From Kibdelosporangium philippinense (GTDB taxonomy: Bacteria; Actinomycetota; Actinomycetes; Mycobacteriales; Pseudonocardiaceae): a stretch of 64,000 bases of DNA. The stretch covers positions 1,679,501 through 1,743,500 of the forward strand of contig NZ_JAJVCN010000003.1 of NCBI RefSeq assembly GCF_021390435.2, written 5' to 3'. The position numbers and the translations under genes were made by a program. The notes beneath the pieces were generated by a model that made no database searches, was not told where the DNA came from, and saw only the letters and a list, made by a program, of their open reading frames with translations. Each line of letters starts with the position of its first letter. The first letter of the stretch is position 1. Below, piece by piece: positions 16,310-26,521 of the stretch.

Positions 16310-17600
16310 TCGAGTTATAGCGGGCCAGGGCGACCTCGCGTTCGTGCGCGTGGTCGACCATTGGCCGGGGGTAGTCAAGGCCGTCGATCTCCCATGGCTT
16401 GTGCACGCGTTTGCCTGTGATGCCACGCAGTTCCGGCACGAACCGTCGCACGTAGTCGCCGTTCGGGTCGAACTTCTCGCCCTGTGTGGTCGGATTGAAC
16501 ACGCGGAAGTACGGCGCCGCATCGGTTCCGCTGCCCGCCGCCCACTGCCAGTTGTGCTGATTGGACGCCAAGTCGCCGTCGACAAGGTGCCGCATGAAGT
16601 GCCGCGCACCCCACCACCACGGCAGATGCAGGTCCTTGACCAGGAAGCTGGCCACGATCATCCGGACCCGGTTGTGCATCCAGCCGAGTTCCAGTAGCTG
16701 CCGCATGCCCGCGTCCACGATCGGAAACCCGGTTTTGCCTTGGCACCACAGGTCGAACGCGTCCTGGTCCTCATCGAGTTCGATCTTGTCGAATCTTCGG
16801 TCCAGGTTCTTGCGCGCACTGTCCGGCCTGTGCCACAGGACATCCGCGTAGAACTCGCGCCAGGCTAGTTCGGTCCGGTACGTGCTGGGTTTGAGGTCGT
16901 TGAGCAGGGTTCGCGGGTGCACGCAGCCCCAGCGCAGGTACAGCGACATCCAGCTGGTTCCCGGCTTGTCCGGTCGGTCGCGGTGTTCGGCGTAGTCGTC
17001 GAGACGCTCTGTTTTGAAGGTCTCCCAGGCTTTCCGCGCTGCTTCTTCGCCCGCATCGGGCAGCTCAGGTGTTTTGGGATCCTGGGGGATTCGGCTTTCG
17101 CGTGGCGGGTCGATCCAGTCCACACTGGACGCATCAGTATCCGCGGGCTTGCGCCAGCCGTGATCGGCCCACGCTTTGGAGAAGGGCGTAAAGACCTTGT
17201 ACGGCGTGCCATCGGGTTTGGTGACGCGGCCTGGCGTGACCGCGTAGGGCGATCCCGAACGGACAAAGTCGATGTCCCCGAGGGCTTCTTCGACCTTCTC
17301 GTCGCGTTTACGGCCGTAGGGCGCGGTATCGGCGGTGACGTGCACGCTGGAAGCGTTGATCTGCTTGGCGATGCTCGGCACGAGCTCGACGGGATCGCCG
17401 GACACGACAAGCAAGCGATCGTTCAACTGCTCGTTGAGGGCACGCAGGCAGCGGTACATGAACGCAAGCCGCGGCGCGCCCGAAGGTTTGATCAAGCGGT
17501 CGTCCAGCACGAAAAGCGCGAGCGCGTCCCGATCGGCGGACAACAGCGCAGGATGGTCTCTGGTCCGGAGGTCTCGACGAAACCAGATGACTGAGGTCAT
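16299..17600 (-). CDS. phrB: Deoxyribodipyrimidine photolyase
   Basis: A 433-residue class I CPD photolyase that splits UV-induced pyrimidine dimers using FADH- and light. The N-terminal alpha/beta antenna domain begins SVIWFRRDLRTRDHP. The FAD domain holds ELAWREFYADVLWH, GFPIVDAGMRQLLELGWMHNRVRM and NWQWAAGSGTDAAPYFRVFNP, the diagnostic signatures. The antenna pigment cannot be read from sequence; a deazaflavin is likely in an F420-making actinomycete. A TAGCGT -10-like hexamer ends six bases before the ATG, suggesting a leaderless mRNA. Tandem 22-base repeats begin 41 bases upstream. Confidence 0.93.
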   Translation of the reverse strand: MTSVIWFRRDLRTRDHPALLSADRDALALFVLDDRLIKPSGAPRLAFMYRCLRALNEQLNDRLLVVSGDPVELVPSIAKQINASSVHVTADTAPYGRKRDEKVEEALGDIDFVRSGSPYAVTPGRVTKPDGTPYKVFTPFSKAWADHGWRKPADTDASSVDWIDPPRESRIPQDPKTPELPDAGEEAARKAWETFKTERLDDYAEHRDRPDKPGTSWMSLYLRWGCVHPRTLLNDLKPSTYRTELAWREFYADVLWHRPDSARKNLDRRFDKIELDEDQDAFDLWCQGKTGFPIVDAGMRQLLELGWMHNRVRMIVASFLVKDLHLPWWWGARHFMRHLVDGDLASNQHNWQWAAGSGTDAAPYFRVFNPTTQGEKFDPNGDYVRRFVPELRGITGKRVHKPWEIDGLDYPRPMVDHAHEREVALARYNSIKN

Positions 17601-17640
17601 CCAAGAACGCTATCGCGTGGGTGGCACGCGTGCAGAACGC

Positions 17641-17786
17641 CGTGTCCACCGTTCCAGCACACCGTGTCCACCGTTCCAGCACACCGTGTCCACCTTTGCG
17701 ACACAGTGAGATGCACTTTGCCGCACCTAGCTCGTGGATTTCTTTCTTTGCCCGCGAGCTGGCGCGTGTCCACCATTCCGGCACGG
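17641..17786 (+). repeat. 22-base tandem repeat, GTGTCCAC core, locus 1
   Basis: Units start at 17641, 17663 and 17685, a degenerate fourth at 17707, and a solo unit at 17765-17786. The first two are identical; each reads CGTGTCCACC then TTCCAGCACAC or a variant. The same family occurs inverted at 25891-26000. The spacing is exactly 22 bases. The repeats begin 41 bases upstream of the photolyase start. The 380-base gap between photolyase and gltA holds only these repeats and no gene. Confidence 0.8.
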
Positions 17787-17865
17787 TGAGTCAAACTGCT
17801 CGGCTCGCTTCCAGCTTGCTTGCTTTCCGCTTTTCGCCGCTCGCGTTCAACTCACCATGCCGGAG

Positions 17866-17965
17866 CCGGTGGACACGCGCGATGCCGTCGCCGGTGGACA
17901 CGCGCGATGCGGTCACCGGTGGACACGCGCGATGCCGTCACCGGTGGACACGCGCTGTGTATCGG
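17866..17965 (+). repeat. 25-base tandem repeat beside gltA
   Basis: Three full units (17866, 17891, 17916) and one partial (17941) begin CCGGTGGACACGCGC and continue with GATGCCGTCA or a near variant. Their GGTGGACACG core is the complement of the 22-base repeat core at 17641, so the two arrays may share a binding protein or origin. The array ends 17 bases before the gltA stop codon. There are no spacers, so it is not a CRISPR. Confidence 0.8.
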
Positions 17966-17981
17966 GCTTCGTCCGCCCTCG

Positions 17982-19301
<1,320 letters not shown>

Positions 19302-19506
19302 GAATGTCCCTCTCCCGATCGGTCAGGGCGGTGGATCTGGCGAATCAAGCCACGTGCACGCGGTCTGATCGATCGCCGCACCGCAGCACCGCCCCATTGG
19401 GGTCCTGTCAACCCCCAACGCTAGTGCTCTTCGAGCGAATCGCCCAGTGCGGCGTAAGTTAAGACACGGCTGGTGGGACGCTTCTCACATCGATTCACAG
19501 AACGAT

Positions 19507-20433
19507 TCAGAGGATTGGATCCAGTTCAGCCGCGAATGGCGGCTCGGCGCCGGCACGTGACACCGTTATCGCGGCGGCCGCCCCGGCGTATCGCAATGCT
19601 GTTCGCCATGCGTCCTTGTCCAGCTCACGCAGGTGTTCCGCCGAACGGACGCCTTTTGTATACAACCAACTGAGCAGCGCGCCGTGAACGGTGTCACCGG
19701 CACCGATCGTGTCGACGACTTGCGCTTGCGTAGCGGCCACCTCGATCACTTCACCCGACCCGGCAACAACGGCTAACCCTTTCGAGCCACGCGTGAGCAC
19801 AACGGCGGCTGGGCCTTGTTGTTGCCATTCTTTGGCGGCATCAATGGCGTCTTTTTCGGCGATCCACTCGGCGTCCTCCTCGGACAGCTTGAGCAGATCG
19901 ACATCGGGCAGCCAGCTGGCGAACCGGGCCCGATAAGCCTCGGGGTCGTCGATGAGCACCGGACGGACGTTGGGGTCGAGCACAGTGAGGGCGCTGGAAC
20001 GCCGCATGACCTGCTCGTACGCGCTGGCGCCCGGTTCGAGCACGAGGGAGAGCGTGCCAAGCGAGAGCATGGTCATCTCGGGCAGTTCCTCAGGCTCCTG
20101 GAAAAGCCGGTCGGCCGTGCCTTCGGCGTAGAACGTGTAGCGCGCGCCACCATCCGGCCCGAGGCTCGTCACCGCGAGCGTGGTCGGCTCCTTCCCGCGC
20201 TGCAGGTTCGTGGTGTCCACATTGGACAACTTGAGCCGGTTGACGAGAGCCTCGCCGAAATCATCGGCCGAGATCCGGGAAAGGAAACTCACCGGAGCCC
20301 CGAGGCGACCCACCGTGACGGCGACGTTGAACGGGCCACCGCCAAGCCGGGGCAGCAGTGCGCCAGGTTCTCCGTCGAGTGTGGACTTCGCGGGCACCAG
20401 GTCGACCAGTGCCTCACCAGCGACAACGATCAC
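19507..20433 (-). CDS. PfkB-family carbohydrate kinase (fructokinase-like)
   Basis: A 308-residue ribokinase-fold sugar kinase. I chose the GTG at 20433 (VIVVAGEALVDLVP) because upstream codons do not match the family. PfkB signatures: GGGPFNVAVTVGRLG near the N-terminus and VVDTIGAGDTVHGALL with the catalytic Asp near the C-terminus. It phosphorylates a sugar or nucleoside with ATP; fructose is the commonest substrate in this branch. It is divergent from the acyl-CoA dehydrogenase with only 57 bases between starts. Confidence 0.85.
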   Translation of the reverse strand: MIVVAGEALVDLVPAKSTLDGEPGALLPRLGGGPFNVAVTVGRLGAPVSFLSRISADDFGEALVNRLKLSNVDTTNLQRGKEPTTLAVTSLGPDGGARYTFYAEGTADRLFQEPEELPEMTMLSLGTLSLVLEPGASAYEQVMRRSSALTVLDPNVRPVLIDDPEAYRARFASWLPDVDLLKLSEEDAEWIAEKDAIDAAKEWQQQGPAAVVLTRGSKGLAVVAGSGEVIEVAATQAQVVDTIGAGDTVHGALLSWLYTKGVRSAEHLRELDKDAWRTALRYAGAAAAITVSRAGAEPPFAAELDPIL

Positions 20434-20490
20434 AGCCCGGATAGTAATGTGGGTTGTCCTCAAGCACTGCATACATACGGAGATCCCGCG

Positions 20491-21636
20491 ATGGCAGTCG
20501 AACGTCTGCTCCCGGACACCGAGGCGGAAGACCTCATCGCCTTGACCCGGGACATTGCCGCCAACGAACTGGCGCCGAAGGCCAGCTCGTACGAAGAGAA
20601 GGAGCTGTTCCCCAGGGAAGAGTTCCGCCTACTTGGCCGATCCGGCCTGCTAGGCCTGCCGTACCCAGAGCAATGGGGCGGCGGCGGAGTGTCGTACGAG
20701 GTGTACCTGCAGGTTCTTGAAGAGATCGCGGCGGCGTGGCTGACCGTCGGCGTCGGCCTGTCGGTGCACACGATGTCCTGCTACGCGCTTGCCGAATATG
20801 GCACAGACTCGCAACGTTCGTCCTGGCTGCCAGACATGTTGGCTGGCGAGTTGCTGGGGGCGTACGCGCTGTCGGAAACCCACGCGGGTTCGGACGCGGC
20901 GGCGCTGTCGACGCGCGCTGTGCGGGATGGTTCGGACTATGTCGTCACCGGGACGAAAGCGTGGATCACCCACGGCGGCGAGGCGGATTTCTACACGACC
21001 ATGGTCCGGACGTCGCCTGATGGCGGCCGCGGCATCAGCTGCCTGCTCGTGCCCGCCGACACTCCCGGCCTGTCGGCCTCCGCCCCCGAACGCAAGATGG
21101 GCCTGACGGCGTCGACCACCGCGCAGATGAATTTCGACGGCGCCCGGGTGCCGGTCGCCCGCCGTCTCGGCGACGAAGGCATCGGCCTGAAGATGGCGCT
21201 CACGGCGTTGAACTCCGGGCGCCTGGGGATCGCCGCGTGTGCCGTGGGGCTGGCGCAGGCGGCTTTGGACGAGGCCGTGCGTTATGCGAAGGAACGATCC
21301 CAGTTCGGCCGGTCGATCATCGAATTCCAGGGCATGGAGTTCCTGCTCGCCGACATGGCCGCCGCGGTCGAATCAGCCCGGGCGATGTACCTGGAGGCCG
21401 CGCGTCGGCGGGATCGCGGGCTGCCGTTCAAGCGTCAGTCCTCGATCGCCAAGCTCGTCGCCACAGATGCCGCGATGAAGGTGACCACCGACGCGGTGCA
21501 GGTGCTCGGCGGCGCCGGGTACACAAAGGACTTCCCGGTTGAGCGGTACATGCGTGAGGCCAAGGTGCCGCAGATCTTCGAAGGCACCAACCAGATCCAG
21601 CGCATGGTCATCGCCCGCGAACTGAAGAACGCCTAA
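20491..21636 (+). CDS. Acyl-CoA dehydrogenase
   Basis: A 381-residue FAD enzyme of fatty-acid or branched-chain acyl-CoA oxidation. The ATG at 20491 has ACGGAG upstream; the open frame extends far upstream but that part is antisense to the sugar kinase. Motifs: YALSETHAGSDAAAL, GTKAWITHGGEADFY, RSQFGRSIIEFQGM and QIFEGTNQIQRMVIAREL, the last carrying the catalytic Glu (FEGT). The chain-length preference is not readable. The 3' end is followed by a long palindrome shared with the convergent amidohydrolase gene. Confidence 0.92.
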   Translation: MAVERLLPDTEAEDLIALTRDIAANELAPKASSYEEKELFPREEFRLLGRSGLLGLPYPEQWGGGGVSYEVYLQVLEEIAAAWLTVGVGLSVHTMSCYALAEYGTDSQRSSWLPDMLAGELLGAYALSETHAGSDAAALSTRAVRDGSDYVVTGTKAWITHGGEADFYTTMVRTSPDGGRGISCLLVPADTPGLSASAPERKMGLTASTTAQMNFDGARVPVARRLGDEGIGLKMALTALNSGRLGIAACAVGLAQAALDEAVRYAKERSQFGRSIIEFQGMEFLLADMAAAVESARAMYLEAARRRDRGLPFKRQSSIAKLVATDAAMKVTTDAVQVLGGAGYTKDFPVERYMREAKVPQIFEGTNQIQRMVIARELKNA

Positions 21637-21647
21637 AGGCTCAACAA

Positions 21648-21697
21648 CCCTCGTGAGTGGTTATCCGTGTTAGAACACGGATAACCACTCACGAGGG
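21648..21697. repeat. GTGAGTGGTTA palindrome, copy 2
   Basis: A perfect 50-base palindrome: 24-base arms around an AG centre, starting 12 bases after the acyl-CoA dehydrogenase stop and ending four bases before the stop of the convergent amidohydrolase gene. The plus-strand transcript has GGGG then TTTT after the stem, so it can act as an intrinsic terminator; on the minus strand it covers the other gene. Inner arm bases TCCGTGTT differ from the other copies but pair perfectly. Confidence 0.85.
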
Positions 21698-21700
21698 GTT

Positions 21701-22912
21701 TTACTCGCTGTACCAGGGGCTTTTGGTGATTCCTTCGCCCTTGGCGTCGTCGAAGTAGTAGACCTCGTCGCCTTCGATGAACACGCGGACCGCCCGGCTC
21801 ATCACGTCCAGCGGGTCGCCGGACCAGATCACGACGTCGGCGTCCAGGCCTGGCGCGAGCGCGCCGACGCGGTCGTCGAGGTTGAGGATCTCCGCCGGGT
21901 TGATCGTGATCGACTTCAGCGCGGTCTCGGTGTCCAGACCTTCCTTCACGCACAGGGTCGCCTGGTGCACAAGGAAGTCGATCGGCACGACCGGGTGATC
22001 GGTGGTCAGCGCGATCTTCACGCCGGCCCTGGCCAGGATGCCGGGGTTGCGCAGCGAGCGCCGGTTGACCTCGACCTTGCTCCGGCTGGTGAACAGCGGG
22101 CCGATGATCACCGGGATGCCGCGTTCGGCAAGCAGGTCGGCGATCAGGTGCCCCTCCGTGCCATGGTTGACCACCAGGCGGTAGCCGAACTCGTCGGCAA
22201 TGCGCATCGCGGTGACGATGTCGTCGGCCCGGTGGCAGTGCTGGCACCACGGCACCTCGCCGCTGAGCACCTGCGCGAGCGTCTCCAGGGTGTTGTCACG
22301 GTCGAACGGCTTGTCCTCGCTGGCCGCGTGGTCACGCTTCTTGACGTAGTCCTGGGTCTTGGTCAGCGCGTCACGGATCACGGCAGCGACCCCAAGCCGG
22401 GTCGACGGCAGCTTCTTCTGCTCGCCGTAGACCCGCTTGGGGTTCTCGCCGAGCGCGCTTTTCACGCTGCACGGCGTCCGGATCAGCATGTCGTCGACGG
22501 TCCTGCCCCACGCCTTGATCGCGGCCGTCTGCCCACCGATCGGATTGCCGGAGCCGGGCTTGACGACCAGCGTGGTCACGCCGCCGGCGAGCGCGTCCCG
22601 CAGCCCCTGGTCGTCGGGGTTGATCCCGTCGATCGCCCGCAGTCTCGCGCCGTTCGGGTCGGTCATCTCGTTGTAGTCGCGGCCTTCCCAGCCGAGGCCT
22701 TCCTCGCCGATGCCCGCGTGCGCGTGCGCCTCGACAAACCCCGGCAGCACCCATGAGCCTGACGCATCGACGATCTCGGCGTCATCCGGCACATCCACAT
22801 CGGCGTCCGCACCGACCGCGACGATCTTGCCGTTGTCGATCAGCACGATGCCGCCCTCGATGGGCTCGCTGGTTACAGGAACAACGTATCCACCCGTGAT
22901 TGCGACTGTCAC
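21701..22912 (-). CDS. Amidohydrolase (imidazolonepropionase-like)
   Basis: A 403-residue metal-dependent hydrolase of the amidohydrolase superfamily. I chose the GTG at 22912 (VTVAITGGYVVP). Metal ligands visible: VEAHAHAGIG (HxH), WCQHCHRADD, VNHGTEGH and the Asp in LTTDHPVVP; the C-terminal part returns to the small beta domain with INPAEILNLDDRVGALAPGLDADVVIW. The substrate is unknown. No histidine-utilisation genes are nearby, so the imidazolonepropionase resemblance is structural only. Confidence 0.82.
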   Translation of the reverse strand: MTVAITGGYVVPVTSEPIEGGIVLIDNGKIVAVGADADVDVPDDAEIVDASGSWVLPGFVEAHAHAGIGEEGLGWEGRDYNEMTDPNGARLRAIDGINPDDQGLRDALAGGVTTLVVKPGSGNPIGGQTAAIKAWGRTVDDMLIRTPCSVKSALGENPKRVYGEQKKLPSTRLGVAAVIRDALTKTQDYVKKRDHAASEDKPFDRDNTLETLAQVLSGEVPWCQHCHRADDIVTAMRIADEFGYRLVVNHGTEGHLIADLLAERGIPVIIGPLFTSRSKVEVNRRSLRNPGILARAGVKIALTTDHPVVPIDFLVHQATLCVKEGLDTETALKSITINPAEILNLDDRVGALAPGLDADVVIWSGDPLDVMSRAVRVFIEGDEVYYFDDAKGEGITKSPWYSE

Positions 22913-22926
22913 GGATGGACACCGTA

Positions 22927-25191
22927 CTAGCCCATACCCCACTGAGGGGCGCTACTCGCCGCCGGAACATCTCGCGGCCGCACGTCCGGCGTGCTCCCGC
23001 GCGGTGAGACAACGGCTGTTTCACCGCGCCTGAGCCGGATCTCAGCCGTCCCCGGCGACATTTCCCGCCACGGCAGCCGGCGGCCGCGTTCGTCCCGAAC
23101 GTCCAGTTCACCGGCAATTCCATGACGCAACGCCAAAGGCGCACCAGCGCAACTGTGGACCCTGATCCACTCGGTGCGACCAGCACGGCGTGAAGCGTCG
23201 ACTTCGAAGGCGCCTTGCGTGCGTAGACCGGCGATCGACGCGTCCGGAAACGGCAGCGCCGGGAAAACCTTGATCAGGCGAGGGTCGCTGTCGATGACCA
23301 TGTCCAAAACGGACTGGGCCGCGGTCAGCGGGCTTTCGATCGCGAGGTTGTTGCCTTCCTTGTACATCGTGTTCGGCATCAGCTTGGCGATCCCGATGCC
23401 GTTGCCGTCCAACAGGTGCCGCAAGTACGACAACGCCTGCTGCGGCTGGCCCATCATCGAGGACATCGTCGACGCGGCCGGATAGCTGTAACCGGCCCAT
23501 GCGTCACGCATGCTCGACCAGTGGTCGAACGTCCGCTTGATGATCTCGCGATCACCGGGACTGTCCCACGTCTTCTCCCGCAACGGATGCCACCACAGCA
23601 TGTGGGAGAAGTGCCGGTGCGACGACGTGAGCGCGACACCGTCGCCGATCAGGACGCCGGTCTGGTTCTCGTGATACGCAACAAGCCTGGTCGCCACGTC
23701 CCTCCACCGTGGATCCGGTTCAACCCGCAACTCTTCGGCAAGCTTGGGCAGAATCCCTGCGGCCCAACGAATCAACGACAGGTCGTAGGTGCAGTCGGTC
23801 GCATCGGCGACCTCCGGCGAACGAGTGAGCGGCAGATGCAGCTTGCCATCGGCTCCTTCGGTCAGGAAGTGCAGATAGAAGTTCAGCGCCTTGGTGAGGA
23901 TCGGGAACAGAACGTCCTGCAGCACCCAGCGTTCCTTTGTGTGCTGATAGGACACCCAGACCCCGTGCATAGCCCAGACCAGGTTGCCGGTCTGATCGGT
24001 CTTGGTGCTCGTACCCGGCCTGCCAACCGTGGCGTGATCCGGAATCTGCGAACCCAACTTCGGCCCACCCGACCGCAAAGTCCGATCACCGGGATGAGCA
24101 AGCGCATACGTCTTGCCATCGCGATAGTCCGGCGGGACGGAGAATGCGAGATTCTCGTGGTAGCGCCGGAAAGTCTCGGTGACAGCGTCCAGTTCGGGAT
24201 GGTTCGACCCATTGACGAGCGGATACGAAACCTGGACGTTCAGGTTCCACCACACCGCGGTCCAACTGCCGCCGCCCTCAGGGAACCACGGTCCCCACTC
24301 CGTCACGACTGGCGCGTTTCTCCTTGTCGCGCAAGCCATCTTGTACAGCTGGATCCAGTAGAACCGCTGCACCCACTTGTCCGGCACGGACACGAGACTG
24401 CGGGTGTAGTAGGCGTTCCACCACGCCCGGTGCGACGCGACGTTCGGCAGCGTCTTGACCTTGGCAAGCGCCTCAGCGAGTCCAGTCGAATGTGGATAGC
24501 CATAGTGGACGGTCGCCGTGAGCAGCTTTCTTGTGCCGAAGTGCTTTTCCTGCCACGCCGTACTGTAACCACCGCCTGCGATGAGCGGCTGCTCGACGTA
24601 GTTGGGGCCGATCTTGGGGGCCGGGTTGCCCACGTACTCCGGCGGAATCCGGATCTGGCGCGTGGTGTGCGAGGCCATCGGCGTGAAACCCCATTGCACC
24701 TCGCCGGTCGTGGAAACCAGGAGCACGCCGCTTTCGTTGTGCACCAAGGCTTCGAACTTCAGGCTGCCCTGTGTGGTTGTGACTGTTCCCTCGAGTTCCG
24801 CGTTCCACAGATCCAAGGTCCAGTCCACTGCGGTGACCGCGCCAGGCAGCGTGAGGGTCAGGAAACCGATCGGCAGGCGCGACAGTCCGACCGCCGCTTC
24901 CCATTGCGCACGCTGGTCCTGAACGAGGCTGTGGCTGAGCATGAAGCGCAGCACGTTCGGCTCAGGCCCCTGGTAGACTTGCACACCGAGGAAACCGTTG
25001 CCAAGAAAGGGGCTGTTGTCCCAGCCCGTCGGCACCTGCCGCCAAACCATCCGGGCATCGTTGACGATCTGCTGGTAAACCCGTTCTTTTCGGTTTACCT
25101 CGGGTTCCGCCCACGCGGCCGGCTCGCCGACCACCCAACCACTGGTGAGGGCCGCAGCCCCCAGGAATGTCCTCCTTGACACGTCCGCCAC
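22927..25191 (-). CDS. Tat-exported GH95-like glycoside hydrolase
   Basis: A 754-residue secreted enzyme. MADVSRRTFLGAAALTSGWVVG is a twin-arginine signal. The body resembles glycosyl hydrolase family 95 (alpha-1,2-L-fucosidase/galactosidase type): an N-terminal beta domain (DNSPFLGNGFLGVQVYQGPE), an (alpha/alpha)6 barrel with WGPWFPEGGGSWTAVWWNLNVQ and SHRHFSHMLWWHPL, and a C-terminal beta region. It probably trims plant or host glycans outside the cell. Catalytic residues cannot be assigned safely. Two small palindromes upstream of the start (25216-25248) are candidate operators. Confidence 0.75.
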   Translation of the reverse strand: MADVSRRTFLGAAALTSGWVVGEPAAWAEPEVNRKERVYQQIVNDARMVWRQVPTGWDNSPFLGNGFLGVQVYQGPEPNVLRFMLSHSLVQDQRAQWEAAVGLSRLPIGFLTLTLPGAVTAVDWTLDLWNAELEGTVTTTQGSLKFEALVHNESGVLLVSTTGEVQWGFTPMASHTTRQIRIPPEYVGNPAPKIGPNYVEQPLIAGGGYSTAWQEKHFGTRKLLTATVHYGYPHSTGLAEALAKVKTLPNVASHRAWWNAYYTRSLVSVPDKWVQRFYWIQLYKMACATRRNAPVVTEWGPWFPEGGGSWTAVWWNLNVQVSYPLVNGSNHPELDAVTETFRRYHENLAFSVPPDYRDGKTYALAHPGDRTLRSGGPKLGSQIPDHATVGRPGTSTKTDQTGNLVWAMHGVWVSYQHTKERWVLQDVLFPILTKALNFYLHFLTEGADGKLHLPLTRSPEVADATDCTYDLSLIRWAAGILPKLAEELRVEPDPRWRDVATRLVAYHENQTGVLIGDGVALTSSHRHFSHMLWWHPLREKTWDSPGDREIIKRTFDHWSSMRDAWAGYSYPAASTMSSMMGQPQQALSYLRHLLDGNGIGIAKLMPNTMYKEGNNLAIESPLTAAQSVLDMVIDSDPRLIKVFPALPFPDASIAGLRTQGAFEVDASRRAGRTEWIRVHSCAGAPLALRHGIAGELDVRDERGRRLPWREMSPGTAEIRLRRGETAVVSPRGSTPDVRPRDVPAASSAPQWGMG

Positions 25192-25215
25192 GGGCCAAAC
25201 CTACGATGAATCAAC

Positions 25216-25248
25216 GTGTTACACCATTCTTGATCGGTTATGTAACCG
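25216..25248. promoter_or_regulatory. Two small palindromes upstream of the GH95-like gene
   Basis: GTGTTACAC (25216-25224) and CGGTTATGTAACCG (25235-25248) are both perfect palindromes within 60 bases of the hydrolase start. Both contain GTTA and TAAC-like halves. A sugar-responsive repressor is the obvious candidate, but none is encoded beside it. The rest of 25192-25463 shows no gene. Confidence 0.4.
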
Positions 25249-25463
25249 TATTCATCCGATGACTTGCCGTCTGTCGGGATGGTTGCCCAGTGGGCGAGGA
25301 ACGGGTTTCGCGGCGAGTTGTCCATCCGGCCAGCGGGTTCTGCGCGATTCCACGGTCGCGTCCGGGTCGTCGAGCGCCACTTGTACGACACCCGTGGCCG
25401 GGCAAGCGAAGTACGGCGAGGTGGTCAAGAGTCTGGCGCGCCACTTTGGACAGAGGCGCTCGG

Positions 25464-25871
25464 TCAGTGGAGGTGGCCGGTTCGGTGAAGGTGGTCGAAG
25501 ATGAGTTGATCGACGGGTGAGACGCGGGCGCGGTCGGCATAGGCGAGCCAGGCGACTTCGTCGATTTCGCTGCTGGGAGTAGGGGTTCCGTGATAGTCGG
25601 CGGTGTAACAGGCCATCTGAACGGTGACTCCATCGGAGTGGCCGTGGGCTTGGGCGTGGAAGGTGCCGAGGTCGGTCGCGGTAGCGGGGAGGATGGTGAC
25701 GGCCAGTTCTTCGGCGATCTCCCGGGTGAGGGTCTCGAGGTCGGTCTCGCCGGGTTCACGTTTGCCGCCGGGCAGGTAGTAGACGTCCTTGCCGCGTGAG
25801 CGGGTGCTGAGGATCCTGCCGTGTTCCAGACGAATCAAGGCGATCTTGTCGATGATGGTGTTCATGGTCAT
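25464..25871 (-). CDS. NUDIX hydrolase (MutT-like)
   Basis: A 135-residue pyrophosphohydrolase. The Nudix box is intact: GGKREPGE, then REIAEELAV at the right spacing. Such enzymes clean up oxidised nucleotides or hydrolyse nucleoside diphosphate derivatives; which substrate applies here is not readable. The ATG at 25871 is used; an ATG two codons later is equally possible. A 22-base tandem repeat array starts 20 bases upstream. Confidence 0.88.
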   Translation of the reverse strand: MTMNTIIDKIALIRLEHGRILSTRSRGKDVYYLPGGKREPGETDLETLTREIAEELAVTILPATATDLGTFHAQAHGHSDGVTVQMACYTADYHGTPTPSSEIDEVAWLAYADRARVSPVDQLIFDHLHRTGHLH

Positions 25872-25890
25872 GACCTAACCGAGATCGCGC

Positions 25891-26000
25891 GGTGCCGGAA
25901 AGTGCTTTTCGCTGTGTCGCAACGGTGGACACACTGTGCTGGAACGGTGGACACGGTGTTCAGGAACGTGCATTTCGGTGTGTTGGAATGGTGGACACGG
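25891..26000 (-). repeat. 22-base tandem repeat, GTGTCCAC core, locus 2
   Basis: Five units of 22 bases, read on the minus strand, alternate between GTGTCCACC-TTCCA types and CGAAATGCAC-like variants. The last two units match the last two at 17685-17728 closely (CACCNTTGCGACACAG then GCACTTTCCGGCACC-like). It fills the gap between the NUDIX start and the DUF6188-like gene end. Confidence 0.75.
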
Positions 26001-26024
26001 CCGGGGTTTGGGGCGGTGGCGGGG

Positions 26025-26444
26025 TTAGGTCCAGACGGCGAGGTCGTTGCCGGGTGGGGCGACTATGTGCAGGTTGCCGGGGCCGGTGGCGTTCCAGGCT
26101 TCGTAGATGGGGTGGGGTGGGACGTTGAGGCGGGCGCCGTTGTCGAAGTCGACCTGCAGGGCGCCCTTCTTGTAGGCGATGGCTGAGGTGACGCGGGCGA
26201 GAAGCAGGGAGAACGCTGGCACGATCTCGTGGCGTTCTGGGTTCAGTTCGATGGGGACGGCCGCTGTCCGGCTGGGTCCGGATGCGTTCAGGGTGAGCCG
26301 GAACGGGGTCTCGATCTGGATCTGCGCGTCACCGTCCAGGTCGAACGTGAGTGAGCGGGTCACCCTGAACTGGATGACCATCATGTCGCGGTAGGGCAGC
26401 ACCCAGTGGTCCGCGTACTCGATCAGCGCGGCCGGCTCGGTCAT
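26025..26444 (-). CDS. DUF6188-like protein
   Basis: A 139-residue soluble, beta-rich protein from the ATG at 26444 (MTEPAALIEYADHWVLPYRDM). The reading frame is open and coding-like further upstream to 26546, where it would overlap the toxin-like gene, so the start is uncertain. The pattern IEYADHWVLPYRD near the N-terminus and RLNVPPHPIYEAWNATGPG at the C-terminus fits DUF6188 proteins of actinomycetes. Function unknown. It follows the toxin-antitoxin-like pair in the same direction. Confidence 0.65.
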   Translation of the reverse strand: MTEPAALIEYADHWVLPYRDMMVIQFRVTRSLTFDLDGDAQIQIETPFRLTLNASGPSRTAAVPIELNPERHEIVPAFSLLLARVTSAIAYKKGALQVDFDNGARLNVPPHPIYEAWNATGPGNLHIVAPPGNDLAVWT

Positions 26445-26521
26445 GAGACCCAGCCTGCCATTCGCCGCCGAGTAGCGGATGGCGCGTTGTTGCTCGTCAA
26501 GCGTCGCGAGGGCGTCATGGC

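Noticed and set aside
17866-17965. Possible CRISPR array
   Set aside because: Units abut directly with no spacers and there are no cas genes; it is a simple tandem repeat.
19816-20490. Long N-terminal extension of the acyl-CoA dehydrogenase
   Set aside because: The extra 225 residues are antisense to the sugar kinase gene and do not resemble the family.
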